A DNA stretch of 36,868 nt from Hyphococcus sp. (GTDB taxonomy: Bacteria; Pseudomonadota; Alphaproteobacteria; Caulobacterales; Parvularculaceae), in NCBI GenBank assembly GCA_021776315.1, contig JAJFGD010000155.1:1-36868 (forward strand), written 5' to 3'. The notes below the pieces were generated by a model that did not search any database, had not been told where the DNA came from, and saw only the letters and a list, made by a program, of their open reading frames with translations. Of the stretch, positions 26,789 through 35,250 are shown piece by piece. Every line of letters starts with the position of its first letter. Position 1 is the first letter of the stretch. Both the position numbers and the translations under genes were made by a program.

Positions 26789-27019
26789 ATGAAGAAAGAC
26801 ATTCACCCAGAATACCACACCATCAAAGTCGTCATGACGGATGGATCGAGCTTTGAGACCCGCTCTACCTATGGTGAAGCCGGCGGCACATTGAATTTGG
26901 ATATTGATCCATTGAGCCATCCGGCCTGGACAGGTGGCCCAGCCCGGATTGGCGAAAAAGGTCGCGTTTCTAAATTTAACCAGAAATTTGGCGCGTTCGG
27001 TCTCAAAAAAGAGTCTTAA
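26789..27019 (+). CDS. rpmE: Ribosomal protein L31, cysteine-free form
   Basis: 76 residues starting [10 protein letters not shown], the standard start of bL31. The alphaproteobacterial motifs [15 protein letters not shown] and SKFNQKFG are present. The zinc-binding cysteines found in E. coli L31 are missing throughout, so this is the zinc-independent C-minus form. Such forms are regarded as useful when zinc is short, and are usual in alphaproteobacteria. It converges on rcdA with only four bases between stops; AGTCT/AGACT at about 27010-27030 could be a weak shared terminator. Confidence 0.97.
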   Translation: MKKDIHPEYHTIKVVMTDGSSFETRSTYGEAGGTLNLDIDPLSHPAWTGGPARIGEKGRVSKFNQKFGAFGLKKES

Positions 27020-27023
27020 TCTC

Positions 27024-27551
27024 TTAGAGACTATTTCCAAATGCTTTTAGGAGTGCCCGCTGCTGACCGGCAGCGTCGGTATCGCTTGAGCAATCTTCTT
27101 CTTGTGAGAAAAGATCACCGTCTAAACGGCTGATACGGGCGAAAAGTTGGCGCGCATTGTCATTCAGCAAAATCAGTTTTTCAGGCAGTCCATCAGCCAA
27201 CAAGTCGTCTCTCTCTAGCTCCTGCCCTACATCAATTCGGTATTTTTCACTGCCCGCCTCTGCAAGACCCATTTCGCCTTCGCGGACTGCGCGAAGAACC
27301 AATAGCCAAGACGCAATTTGCATTAACTGTGTGGTGAGACGCATGGATGCACCGGCATAGGCCAAAGCGGCGTCCCGGCTTAAGGATTTAGAGGCCTCGC
27401 GTCCTTCACCGTCCAAATAGTTGGCCGTATCTTCAACGAGGGTCATGCCTTCCTTGAAGGTCCGTGTGAATAGTTCCGACTGGACGAAATTCGCCGCTCC
27501 AGCTGTATCTGCTTCATCTACGCCAAACAAACTCATCTCCCCGTTCTCCAT
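27024..27551 (-). CDS. rcdA: RcdA-like (DUF1465) regulator of CtrA degradation
   Basis: 175 residues if started at ATG 27551, 170 at ATG 27536; GGAG lies 9 bases before the latter. A longer reading from 27803 would run through the DUF429 gene start and has no family resemblance. The core TFKEGMTLVEDTANYLDG, then SLSRDAALAYAGASMRLTTQLMQIASWLL (quoted in two parts: SRDAALAYA and MRLTTQLMQIASWLL) matches DUF1465/RcdA. In Caulobacter RcdA is a helical-bundle adaptor that helps ClpXP degrade the cell-cycle regulator CtrA. The acidic Ser/Asp-rich C-terminal part also fits the disordered tail of RcdA. CtrA and CpdR are not in the window. Confidence 0.85.
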   Translation of the reverse strand: MENGEMSLFGVDEADTAGAANFVQSELFTRTFKEGMTLVEDTANYLDGEGREASKSLSRDAALAYAGASMRLTTQLMQIASWLLVLRAVREGEMGLAEAGSEKYRIDVGQELERDDLLADGLPEKLILLNDNARQLFARISRLDGDLFSQEEDCSSDTDAAGQQRALLKAFGNSL

Positions 27552-27656
27552 TAACTCAGGATGCCGTCCAAAATCCGGACTGACAAGCGCGGAATTGTTC
27601 CATAAAACCGCCCTAACGCGATTATCGCGATAGTGACGGGTTAAAGAGCAACGCTT

Positions 27657-28403
27657 GTGCCAACAGCTGATCAATCGGCCAAAAACGGCGAATTCGTCCT
27701 TGGGATCGACGGTTGCCGGTCTGGATGGGTGGTCATTCAGCTGGATCTCAAGGATGGCAAAACCCGGGGATTCGTCGCCGCAAGCTTTGCTGAAATCCTT
27801 CATGGGCCTGCGAGCACAACCCTAATGACGATTGTGGATATGCCCATTGGCCTTGCAACCATTGGGCGACGGGCCTGCGAAGGCGACGCCCGGAAGCTGT
27901 TAAGCCCACGCCGACACGCCAGCGTCTTTTCAACGCCCCGCCGTGACATGCTGGCGTTTAACAATTACGCGGAGGCGAATGCATGGGGCAAACAGCAAGG
28001 ACCTGATGCAGGCGGAGGACTGTCCAAACAAGCCTGGATGATTGTGCCAAAAATTCGCGAAGTTGATAAGGCGATTGGACCCGCCGACCAAAACCGTCTC
28101 GCAGAGGGACATCCAGAGATAGCGTTCTGGCGTCTAAATGGTGAGAAACCATGCCACGATCCAAAACGGACAAATGAAGGAGCGCAAGAGCGGCTTGCCC
28201 TTTTGGAAAAAAATGGACTGTGCACAGGCGAAAAAATTTATGAAGCGTTAAAAGCAACAAATGATGCCGGGCTGGCGCGTGACGATGTTTACGATGCCTG
28301 CGCCCTAGCCCTCACCGCAAAAGCGAGGCTAACCGGCGACGCGATTTGCCTTGGCGACGGCGCATTAGATGCCCGCGGCCTAAAAATGGAAATCTGGGGT
28401 TAA
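27657..28403 (+). CDS. DUF429 family protein (predicted RNase H-like nuclease)
   Basis: 248 residues. The start GTG 27657 gives GIDGCRSGWV at residues 16-25; IVDMPIGL, RRHASVFSTPRRDML, LSKQAWMIVPKI, EGHPEIAFWRLNG and DDVYDACALALTA follow. These are the conserved blocks of DUF429, which is predicted to have an RNase H-like fold with acidic catalytic residues (Asp18, Asp in VDMP, Glu in HPE, Asp in DDVYDA). No experimental activity is established that I know of. It is divergent from rcdA, 105 bases away, and its stop is one base from that of the next membrane gene. Confidence 0.87.
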   Translation: MPTADQSAKNGEFVLGIDGCRSGWVVIQLDLKDGKTRGFVAASFAEILHGPASTTLMTIVDMPIGLATIGRRACEGDARKLLSPRRHASVFSTPRRDMLAFNNYAEANAWGKQQGPDAGGGLSKQAWMIVPKIREVDKAIGPADQNRLAEGHPEIAFWRLNGEKPCHDPKRTNEGAQERLALLEKNGLCTGEKIYEALKATNDAGLARDDVYDACALALTAKARLTGDAICLGDGALDARGLKMEIWG

Positions 28404-28404
28404 A

Positions 28405-29361
28405 CTATTCGCCAGTTTTCAACCTACGGTAAATGATGGCGGGAACCGCGGTTTGAAGCGCGATCATAAATAGCTGGTAGAAAATTGCTGCGGCCGCGGA
28501 CAGCAAAAACGCTCCCATCCCGACAAGCGCAAATATCGAGCCTTGGCTAATCAACAACGCTCCAAGCAGTTGAAAAACGGAGTCCGCAAGTGTGTAGATG
28601 ATCGCGATAACGATCATGAACAAGAAAAATAGAATATAGATCCCAATAATTGACCAAAAATGCCCAAAAGTCATGCCAATGGAACCGAATAGTATCAACC
28701 GATTTTCCGCAGCCGATCCGGCCGGAAAAGGCACCAACTTTACGCTGACATAGATCATTGGAATAAGGCCCAATAAAAATGTTAGTCCATAAACTTCCAT
28801 TGGACCCATGATAGCTGACATTGCCGCCACGCCGTCATCACTACCGTCTTCTGCATTAGCAATGATCTCCATTAGTGATTGAAAACTACCGGTCAGGCTG
28901 GAAATACTTTCACCGCTTATTGACAACGCACCCAAAAACGCAGCGCTCCAAATGGCACCATTTAGGATCATAATGATCACATAAGAAAAAAACACGCGAA
29001 TGGCGGGCCCGTCTAGTCGCAAATGAATAAGACCGGGACGTTCCTCACCAAGCGCCACCAGTCGGAACAATGATGCGGCAACACCGCAGAATAAAAGTCC
29101 AGCGATCAAATAAATGACGACAGCACCTGCGATGGCCGTTGAGATAGGGACGCGCAAAATTTCTTTGAATTCATCGATGCTCGTCGCTTCGTAATTCGAG
29201 CTGAAAATGGCCGGATCAAAAATACCGACAAAATATGACCCGAATAAAATCAAAGACAAAAGCCCAGGCACCCATGCATAGCGCAGAACGGTTGCCCAAC
29301 GGTGCAATCCGAATTGCACAGCCTCGTTCATAACCTCACCAATCGGTAGTTTTTGCGACAT
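28405..29361 (-). CDS. Hypothetical multi-spanning membrane protein, paralogue B
   Basis: 318 residues with about seven predicted membrane segments. The N-terminus IGEVMNEAVQFGLHRWATV precedes the first membrane helix, and after the second comes LVALGEERPGLIHLRLDGPA. The same pattern, a short amphipathic EA-F-R segment, then helices, then LGE followed by an LRL/IRL step, occurs in the next gene upstream, so they appear to be paralogues. GGAG lies just before ATG 29361. I recognise no known family or catalytic residue. The pair is on one strand, 23 bases apart, so they may form a heteromeric membrane complex; this is inference. Confidence 0.8.
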   Translation of the reverse strand: MSQKLPIGEVMNEAVQFGLHRWATVLRYAWVPGLLSLILFGSYFVGIFDPAIFSSNYEATSIDEFKEILRVPISTAIAGAVVIYLIAGLLFCGVAASLFRLVALGEERPGLIHLRLDGPAIRVFFSYVIIMILNGAIWSAAFLGALSISGESISSLTGSFQSLMEIIANAEDGSDDGVAAMSAIMGPMEVYGLTFLLGLIPMIYVSVKLVPFPAGSAAENRLILFGSIGMTFGHFWSIIGIYILFFLFMIVIAIIYTLADSVFQLLGALLISQGSIFALVGMGAFLLSAAAAIFYQLFMIALQTAVPAIIYRRLKTGE

Positions 29362-29384
29362 GGGTTGCTCCCATCATTAGAATG

Positions 29385-30731
29385 TTACTTACGCCAAATG
29401 GCTTTCTTGCCTGAAGCGCCTGCGTCGATCTGATCTTCTCGTTCGCTCTCGCGGTAAAGACGACCATATAGCCCCGCTAAGACACCGTAAGAGAAAAATG
29501 CCCAAACGAAGTTAAACGCTATCTTACTTAAATTCGACACCCAAATCTTCAACGGCCCTACCCACTCCGCTGTGACACCGCTATTTACAAGGCGTGTCGT
29601 CGATCCGAGCGCTGCAAATAGGGTTTCGACGGTGGCATCAAAGCTCGTAAAAATTATGACATTCACAAAATATTGAACCGCATAAAGCAATCCCAAAACC
29701 AGGGCCCAAACGATGGGCAAACGAACTAGATTCCACCCGCGCGTCACGCGCAAAAGATTGCCCGGCCCCATGGATTTGCGACAAACTGCAATCCCTTGAT
29801 AGGACGACAGTCGCAAATTCAAATATGTCACTAGTAAAATCAGAATTGCCCCAATCAACAAATAGGCATTTACCGGGGTGGTGCTGACGACTTGGCTAAG
29901 CTCTTGATTGGCGCTTGCGACCGAGGTGAGAAGGGTCGACAAAAATTCACTCATCAACCAATACACAAAAGCGATTGCCCCAATACTGGTCAATAACGTG
30001 ACGAGTAGTCGTAAAAATGCATTTCCGCCTTCGAGTGCTTTAACGCTATTGCGCGGATGAAAATGAAAAAAGTTGACACCCCAAACCATCAAGGCAAACG
30101 GTGCTGCGACTAGCAATGGCAATCCAAGATTAAAATGCCAAGACGTTCCACTCGCAGCCAATTGCTGGCCGACAGTTACAAATTCAATCGTGTGCAAACT
30201 GTTTGGGTCAGGGAAAGAGGCTAACGTTTTAGACATTGCATCAAATAAGTATTTTAAAATAAAATATGAAGCGCTCGTCATTGGAATCATGACAACGACG
30301 GCAGCAAAAATATTGCTAACAAAACCCGACAAAACATAACGGATCTGATCAGCCCCAAAGGGTAAGCGAATAAAACCAGGCGATGGTTTTTCACCAAGGC
30401 CTGAATAGCGGATTAGTGGAGCCATAAAGGATGCCATTAACAGCGCTTGTAGAAAAACGCTGACACCCGTAATCGCCAACATCTCAACCGGCTTTACCTG
30501 CCATGCCTGTTGCAAATACTGATTTAAAACGGCGGCGGCGTTCGCAAACGTTCCGGCATCCGAAAATGTAATAACTCTGCCTGCAATGACAGTTAGATAG
30601 GCAAATACCGTCACCATATTGACGATAAAAAGCAGACCCACGGGTAAGAGGGCAATACTCGCGATCGTGCCCATGCGGCGGCCGCCGAAATTGAGCGCCT
30701 CACCCACAATCGAAAAAATACGCAACCGCAT
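29385..30731 (-). CDS. Hypothetical multi-spanning membrane protein, paralogue A
   Basis: 448 residues. ATG 30731 was chosen because GAGGGG precedes it at close spacing; an in-frame start at 30764 would add 11 residues with no membrane character. At least eight hydrophobic helices are visible. IFSIVGEALNFGGRRMGTI at the N-terminus and YSGLGEKPSPGFIRLPFG near residue 120 match the corresponding blocks of the downstream protein. The longer C-terminal half has a repeat-like second set, with helices ending in VRLPIVWALVLG. No known domain is recognised. It is divergent from trmFO, with about 120 bases for both promoters. Confidence 0.8.
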   Translation of the reverse strand: MRLRIFSIVGEALNFGGRRMGTIASIALLPVGLLFIVNMVTVFAYLTVIAGRVITFSDAGTFANAAAVLNQYLQQAWQVKPVEMLAITGVSVFLQALLMASFMAPLIRYSGLGEKPSPGFIRLPFGADQIRYVLSGFVSNIFAAVVVMIPMTSASYFILKYLFDAMSKTLASFPDPNSLHTIEFVTVGQQLAASGTSWHFNLGLPLLVAAPFALMVWGVNFFHFHPRNSVKALEGGNAFLRLLVTLLTSIGAIAFVYWLMSEFLSTLLTSVASANQELSQVVSTTPVNAYLLIGAILILLVTYLNLRLSSYQGIAVCRKSMGPGNLLRVTRGWNLVRLPIVWALVLGLLYAVQYFVNVIIFTSFDATVETLFAALGSTTRLVNSGVTAEWVGPLKIWVSNLSKIAFNFVWAFFSYGVLAGLYGRLYRESEREDQIDAGASGKKAIWRK

Positions 30732-30853
30732 AAGCCCCTCAACACCAGATTTCCCCGGCACCACGCTAAACAGTCAGAGCCAAAACCACAAATAAAATCA
30801 TATGCGCCTCGAGAATGGTTTGCCTTGGGAATACAACGCGCTAGAAGCCCCTT

Positions 30854-32254
30854 ATGATTAACCAAACTGAAATTCACATCATTGGTGCCGGACTTGCCGG
30901 ATCAGAAGCCGCTTGGCAGGCAGCAAATGCTGGGGCCCGCGTCATTCTTCACGAAATGCGCCCCGTACGCCAAACCGAAGCCCATCAAACCGATGGTTGC
31001 GCTGAGCTGGTCTGTTCGAACTCGTTTCGCTCAGACGATGCCGAGCGCAACGCCGTCGGAGTCCTACATGAGGAAATGCGCAGAGCAAACTCGCTGATTA
31101 TGCGTGAGGCAGACGCCAATAAGGTTCCAGCCGGAGGTGCGCTCGCCGTCGACCGCGATAATTTTTCTGCCGGCGTGACAGCAGCGCTCAAAGCACATCC
31201 GAATATTGAGATCCGCCGTGAAGAAATTGATGGACTACCTCCTGAGGAGTGGGTCAACACGATCATCGCTACGGGGCCCCTAACCTCGTTGCCATTGGCA
31301 AATGCGGTTCACGAGCTAACCGGTGAGGATGCACTGGCATTCTTCGACGCAATCGCGCCCATCATCCACAAAGACAGCATTAATTTCGATGTCGCTTGGT
31401 TCCAGTCTCGTTACGACAAAAAAGGTCCTGGCGGCGATGGTGCCGATTACATTAACTGCCCATTGGATGCGGCGCAGTATGAAGCCTTTATCGCTGCCCT
31501 TATTGAAAGCGAAAAAACCGACTTCAAAGAATGGGAAAAGTCTACGCCCTATTTTGAAGCCTGTTTGCCAATAGAAGTTATGGCTGAGCGCGGCATCGAA
31601 ACGCTTCGGTTTGGACCAATGAAACCCATCGGTCTAACCAACCCGAATAGGGACGAAAAACCTCACGCGGTCGTGCAACTACGCCAAGATAATGCCATCG
31701 GCACTTTGTACAATATGGTCGGCTTCCAGACTAAAATGAAATATGGCGCACAGACCGAAGTCTTCAAAATGATTCCAGGTTTGGAAAATGCAGAATTCGC
31801 CCGTCTTGGCGGCATTCATCGCAATACTTTCATCAATTCTCCCATACTGCTTGATCAAACTTTGCGCCTTAACAAACGTCCATCGCTTCGATTTGCCGGA
31901 CAGATCACAGGGGTTGAGGGATATTTGGAAAGTGCGGCCGTAGGATTAATGACGGGACGGTTTGCGGCGGCTGACGCCCTCTCCCAATCCCAGCCCATCC
32001 CACCGGCAACAACGGCATTTGGCGCTTTGCTCAACCACATCACTGGCGGACATATGTCAGAGGGCGCTGGTGCCAAAAAATCTTTCCAGCCCATGAATGT
32101 GAATTTTGGCCTATTTCCGGAAATCTCCGTGCCGAGGACCGACGAAACTGGCAAACGGCTCAAAGGCAAAGAAAAGGGATTTGCCAAAAAAAGGGCCATA
32201 AGCCAACGCGCATTGACCGATGTTGATCAGTGGCTTGGCAAAAAAACGGCATAA
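30854..32254 (+). CDS. trmFO: tRNA (uracil-5-)-methyltransferase, folate- and FAD-dependent
   Basis: 466 residues. TrmFO makes m5U54 in the T-loop of tRNA using methylenetetrahydrofolate and FAD. The FAD loop [11 protein letters not shown] is at residues 11-21, [14 protein letters not shown] follows, and the catalytic Cys pair is visible: Cys54 in [10 protein letters not shown] and another near 236 in [13 protein letters not shown]. The C-terminal [17 protein letters not shown] and ALLNHITGG are conserved. The product depends on folate and flavin, both of which are made by enzymes coded in this window. The start is ATG 30854, with weak ribosome-binding sequence. Confidence 0.96.
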   Translation: MINQTEIHIIGAGLAGSEAAWQAANAGARVILHEMRPVRQTEAHQTDGCAELVCSNSFRSDDAERNAVGVLHEEMRRANSLIMREADANKVPAGGALAVDRDNFSAGVTAALKAHPNIEIRREEIDGLPPEEWVNTIIATGPLTSLPLANAVHELTGEDALAFFDAIAPIIHKDSINFDVAWFQSRYDKKGPGGDGADYINCPLDAAQYEAFIAALIESEKTDFKEWEKSTPYFEACLPIEVMAERGIETLRFGPMKPIGLTNPNRDEKPHAVVQLRQDNAIGTLYNMVGFQTKMKYGAQTEVFKMIPGLENAEFARLGGIHRNTFINSPILLDQTLRLNKRPSLRFAGQITGVEGYLESAAVGLMTGRFAAADALSQSQPIPPATTAFGALLNHITGGHMSEGAGAKKSFQPMNVNFGLFPEISVPRTDETGKRLKGKEKGFAKKRAISQRALTDVDQWLGKKTA

Positions 32255-32358
32255 TCGCTCGATTTTTCAGAAAAACCTCGGGAATCGCCCGCAATTGCCT
32301 GCTCGCCCCATGGTTTCAGGGTTTTGATATCCGCCACTATAAGGTGTAAAAACGGGAC

Positions 32359-32388
32359 GGGCCGCGACAAGTTTCCTTATCGCGACCC
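32359..32388. other. Imperfect hairpin downstream of trmFO
   Basis: GGGCCGCGA (32359-32367) can pair with TCGCGACCC (32380-32388) apart from one C-A mismatch, with a 12-base loop. It lies 105 bases after the trmFO stop and could be a late 3' structure. No T-run follows. I see no open frame in the 303-base gap that holds it. Confidence 0.35.
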
Positions 32389-32453
32389 ACCGACGTGCAG
32401 CAGGGGGAGATCGCTACACTGCCGGGAACTTTAAAAAATGCCCAAACTCGTAT

Positions 32454-32503
32454 TTAGTACAGTCAACCAAGACTATGTAATCTATATAGGTCGAATGTAC
32501 TAA
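32454..32503 (+). promoter_or_regulatory. AT-rich promoter region with separated inverted repeat upstream of the TetR gene
   Basis: TTAGTACA at 32454-32461 and TGTACTAA at 32496-32503 are perfect inverted copies 34 bases apart. Between them lies an AT-rich stretch with TAATCT and TATATA, either of which could be a -10 box. The repeats end 54 bases before the TetR start, where self-repression sites are often found. The wide spacing is unusual for a single TetR dimer, so two half-sites or looping would be needed. Confidence 0.4.
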
Positions 32504-32557
32504 TAAATTATGGATAGTGTGACGCGACGAAACCGTCAACATGGATAGGAAAAATTT

Positions 32558-33265
32558 GTGACAAAGTTGTCGGCATCAGAAGACGTGGAACCAAAAAGTA
32601 CAAACGAAACAATCAGTTCCATCTTGCGTAACATTTGCGTGACCCGCCCATCGGCCAGTCTGGCTATCGGAAAGAAGGGCAAATCCAGTGAAACGATCGA
32701 CAAAATAATTGTTTCAGCACGAGAAATTTTTTCTGAAGACGGTCACGCTGCTCTGTCGCTGCGAAAAGTCGCTGAAAATGCTGGCATAGCCGTTGGCAAC
32801 CTCACCTATCATTTCCCCACAAAACGCTCATTGCTCATTGCAATGATCGAAGAGGCACGCGCTGATTTCGCCCAAATGAGTTTGAAACTGTTTGAAAATC
32901 CCGCAACCGAGCCCCTCGACACTCTTTTGAACTTGTTGGAACTGTTTATATCCGACGCACGAACCTCTCACCGGTTTTTTCTTCAAATGTGGGGTTTTGC
33001 TGCCTGCGACAGTGAAGCCAATGACGCTGTCAAAAGTTGGTACCGAGACTACTCAAATTTCGTCTATTATTTGATACGTGATGCAAATCCAGCATTGACC
33101 CACGACCAAAGGCTTGGTGCCATGATACAGATTGGTAGCCTTGCTGAGGCATCCAAAGTCTTTTTTAACATCGGTGTCGGAGACGATCCCGGGTTAATAA
33201 ATGCAGAAAAACGATACCGGCAACTAGCGATTAAATTCGTCTTCCCTAACGGTCGCCCAACCTAG
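32558..33265 (+). CDS. TetR/AcrR family transcriptional regulator
   Basis: 235 residues. The helix-turn-helix covers about 46-93: TIDKIIVSAREIF, then LSLRKVAENAGIAVGNLTYHF and the PTKRSLL helix, the classic TetR pattern. The rest is a helical ligand-binding and dimer domain with no motif that names the ligand. The start is GTG 32558 with AGGA upstream; about 45 N-terminal residues precede the DNA-binding domain, longer than usual and polar. Its TAG overlaps the TAG of the convergent methyltransferase-like gene by four bases. The target genes are unknown; the exported methyltransferase-like and pirin genes are the nearest candidates. Confidence 0.93.
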   Translation: MTKLSASEDVEPKSTNETISSILRNICVTRPSASLAIGKKGKSSETIDKIIVSAREIFSEDGHAALSLRKVAENAGIAVGNLTYHFPTKRSLLIAMIEEARADFAQMSLKLFENPATEPLDTLLNLLELFISDARTSHRFFLQMWGFAACDSEANDAVKSWYRDYSNFVYYLIRDANPALTHDQRLGAMIQIGSLAEASKVFFNIGVGDDPGLINAEKRYRQLAIKFVFPNGRPT

Positions 33266-34020
33266 TCGATCGAGGGCTTTACATATTTGTGGGTAAATCG
33301 ATCACTTTCACCGATTTTAATAAACCTCTTCCGAGCCGGCGTGCCAGGTATGGTTCGCGACAAGGTCGGTGGTAGTGACCAGACACCACGCGGATGATCC
33401 TTCGTGTCCGCTGAGTTCCGATTGTGATCAGATGCTGCGATGAGCGCAAACCCCGCCTCCTCCGCCAGCATCTTAAAATGGCTTTCATTTACATAACCAT
33501 TTTCACCGGTTGGATCTTGCGGAACGTTTTCGTCGCCTGCGTGGTCGACAATGCAAAGCTGACCACCGGGTCGCAACATACTGAAAACCGCATCGACGTG
33601 CTGTTGAGCGGGTTCATCATAGATCATGAAACCATGAGCGCGAAAAACCAACACCATATCCACATCACCATGAGGGAGGTCTTCTACTTCAGTTGGAAAA
33701 GCCGATCGGCCTAAAACGGGAATATAGCGCCCGCCACCTTCGGAAATCATTGGTTCAATAATTCGGCGATACCATCCACCCTGCCCACCCGGCCATATTT
33801 CGACAATGGTCATGTCGGGCTCAATACCGCAAACGGTCAATGTCTCAAACGGACGGCGATATTTGTCCCGCGCCTTTTGTTTTTCAGGGCGCGCATCGCT
33901 GTCGATATAAGTCCGTAATTTTACCTGTGTCTCAGCAGATGACATTTTATGTTCAGCTGCATGAACATTTGTAACGACCACAGCAAGGCCCAGTAAGGCA
34001 ACAATTGTGCGAAACATCAT
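33262..34020 (-). CDS. Exported class I methyltransferase-like protein
   Basis: 252 residues from ATG 34020 (GAGAAAG upstream; ATG 34017 is also possible). The N-terminus is a signal peptide (FRTIVALLGLAVVV, then NVHAAE). The core has IVEIWPGGQGGWYRRIIEPM, a SAM-loop-like motif, then VDMVLVFRAHGFM and MLRPGGQLCIVDHAG, as in the COG4798 predicted methyltransferases. These proteins are known to carry export signals although SAM is not expected in the periplasm, so their real role is open. It is divergent from the pirin gene, 104 bases away, and shares a 4-base overlap with the TetR stop. Confidence 0.85.
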   Translation of the reverse strand: MMFRTIVALLGLAVVVTNVHAAEHKMSSAETQVKLRTYIDSDARPEKQKARDKYRRPFETLTVCGIEPDMTIVEIWPGGQGGWYRRIIEPMISEGGGRYIPVLGRSAFPTEVEDLPHGDVDMVLVFRAHGFMIYDEPAQQHVDAVFSMLRPGGQLCIVDHAGDENVPQDPTGENGYVNESHFKMLAEEAGFALIAASDHNRNSADTKDHPRGVWSLPPTLSRTIPGTPARKRFIKIGESDRFTHKYVKPSID

Positions 34021-34124
34021 ACAAACTTTCTCGTCTTTGATTTCAATCCAGACCTTATTAGAAAACACAGGCACGATGAAGACTAATGAACTGCGAGCGG
34101 TCAAAGGGGAATGGAGAAAATATT

Positions 34125-35015
34125 ATGACGTCAATAGAAATTGTTATCGAACCGCGCAGCCGTGACCTTGGCGGCTTTCAAGTCGGACGTGTCTTGCCAT
34201 ACGCGAAACGGCGTACGGTTGGTCCGTTTATCTTTTTTGACGTTATCGGGCCCGCTGAGTTCAAGCCTGGTCAAGGCATCGATGTCCGCCCGCACCCGCA
34301 TATCGGACTGGCAACCGTCACCTACCTCTTTAGCGGTGAACTTCGACACCGGGACTGTTTAGGATTTGACCAAATCATCCGGCCGGGTGACGTAAATTGG
34401 ATGACGGCTGGACGCGGTATCACCCATTCAGAACGTACAGACGATGCGCGCCGCGCAAGCGGTCAGCTAATGCATGGTATTCAAAGCTGGGTTGCGCTGC
34501 CAGAAGAAGCAGAGGAAACGGATCCGGCTTTTCACCACCATCCAAAAGACAGTTTGCCCATCATTGAACAAAACGGTGCACAATTGCGCCTCATTGCTGG
34601 GCAAGCATTTGGGCAAACAGCACCGGTGAAAACTTTTTCACCCATGTTTTATGTCGCAGTTGAAACGATCGAAAAATCCACAATCACATTGCCTAATAAC
34701 TATGAAGAGCGTGCCCTTTTCATCGTCAACGGTAACGCCGACATTGAAAACAGCTCATATTCAGATGGTCAAATGATAGTGTTCAAACCGGGGGCAAATC
34801 CTGAAATAAACGTCTCAGCGAAATCAAAAATGATGGTGCTCGGCGGCGAGCCAATTGGACGGCGCAAAATTTGGTGGAATTTAGTGGCAACCAATCAAGA
34901 AAACATAGAACGTGCCAAGGAAAATTGGCGCTCCTCTGCAGATAACAATTTCAACAATACCTATTTTTCATTGCCGCCTGGTGAAAGTGAATTTATTCCG
35001 CTACCGGAGGATTGA
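34125..35015 (+). CDS. Pirin family bicupin protein
   Basis: 296 residues. The N-terminal cupin has the metal site RPHPHIGL (His57, His59) and GRGITHSER (His101, Glu103), all four ligands of pirin and of the quercetinase YhhW. TYLFSGELRHRD and GDVNWMTAGRG are also conserved. The C-terminal pirin domain spans about 180-285 with FIVNGNADIE and MMVLGGEPIG. Such proteins bind iron and some cleave flavonols, while in bacteria roles in redox control have been reported. ATG 34125 follows GGAG at the correct distance; the upstream in-frame ATG at 34086 overlaps the divergent promoter area and was rejected. The 217 bases after the gene (35016-35232) hold no recognised feature. Confidence 0.93.
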   Translation: MTSIEIVIEPRSRDLGGFQVGRVLPYAKRRTVGPFIFFDVIGPAEFKPGQGIDVRPHPHIGLATVTYLFSGELRHRDCLGFDQIIRPGDVNWMTAGRGITHSERTDDARRASGQLMHGIQSWVALPEEAEETDPAFHHHPKDSLPIIEQNGAQLRLIAGQAFGQTAPVKTFSPMFYVAVETIEKSTITLPNNYEERALFIVNGNADIENSSYSDGQMIVFKPGANPEINVSAKSKMMVLGGEPIGRRKIWWNLVATNQENIERAKENWRSSADNNFNNTYFSLPPGESEFIPLPED

Positions 35016-35250
35016 TGTCGCGGGTTAACGGCTGATCGCCTGGGCGCAACCATTGCAGATATGTCTCCGGCGAATTCTAATACGCTGCAAAACCCGCATC
35101 GGCTCCAATTGTGCATATAAAAGGCAATTGGATGCAACGGTTGCGCTAGCCGGGTTCCAGCTTGATTTAACTGGGTTACTTCGTACAATCACTCAAGGTG
35201 GTGGGATTCAGCAGGTTTGCTGAGCATTTGTAGTGGTGGGGTATCGTTTC

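Noticed and set aside
27552-27803. N-terminal extension of rcdA
   Set aside because: It would overlap the divergent DUF429 start, has no conserved sequence, and a start with better context exists at 27551 or 27536.
35016-35232. Possible short gene between the pirin and metalloprotease genes
   Set aside because: Open frames here are short, lack a ribosome-binding site and resemble no protein.
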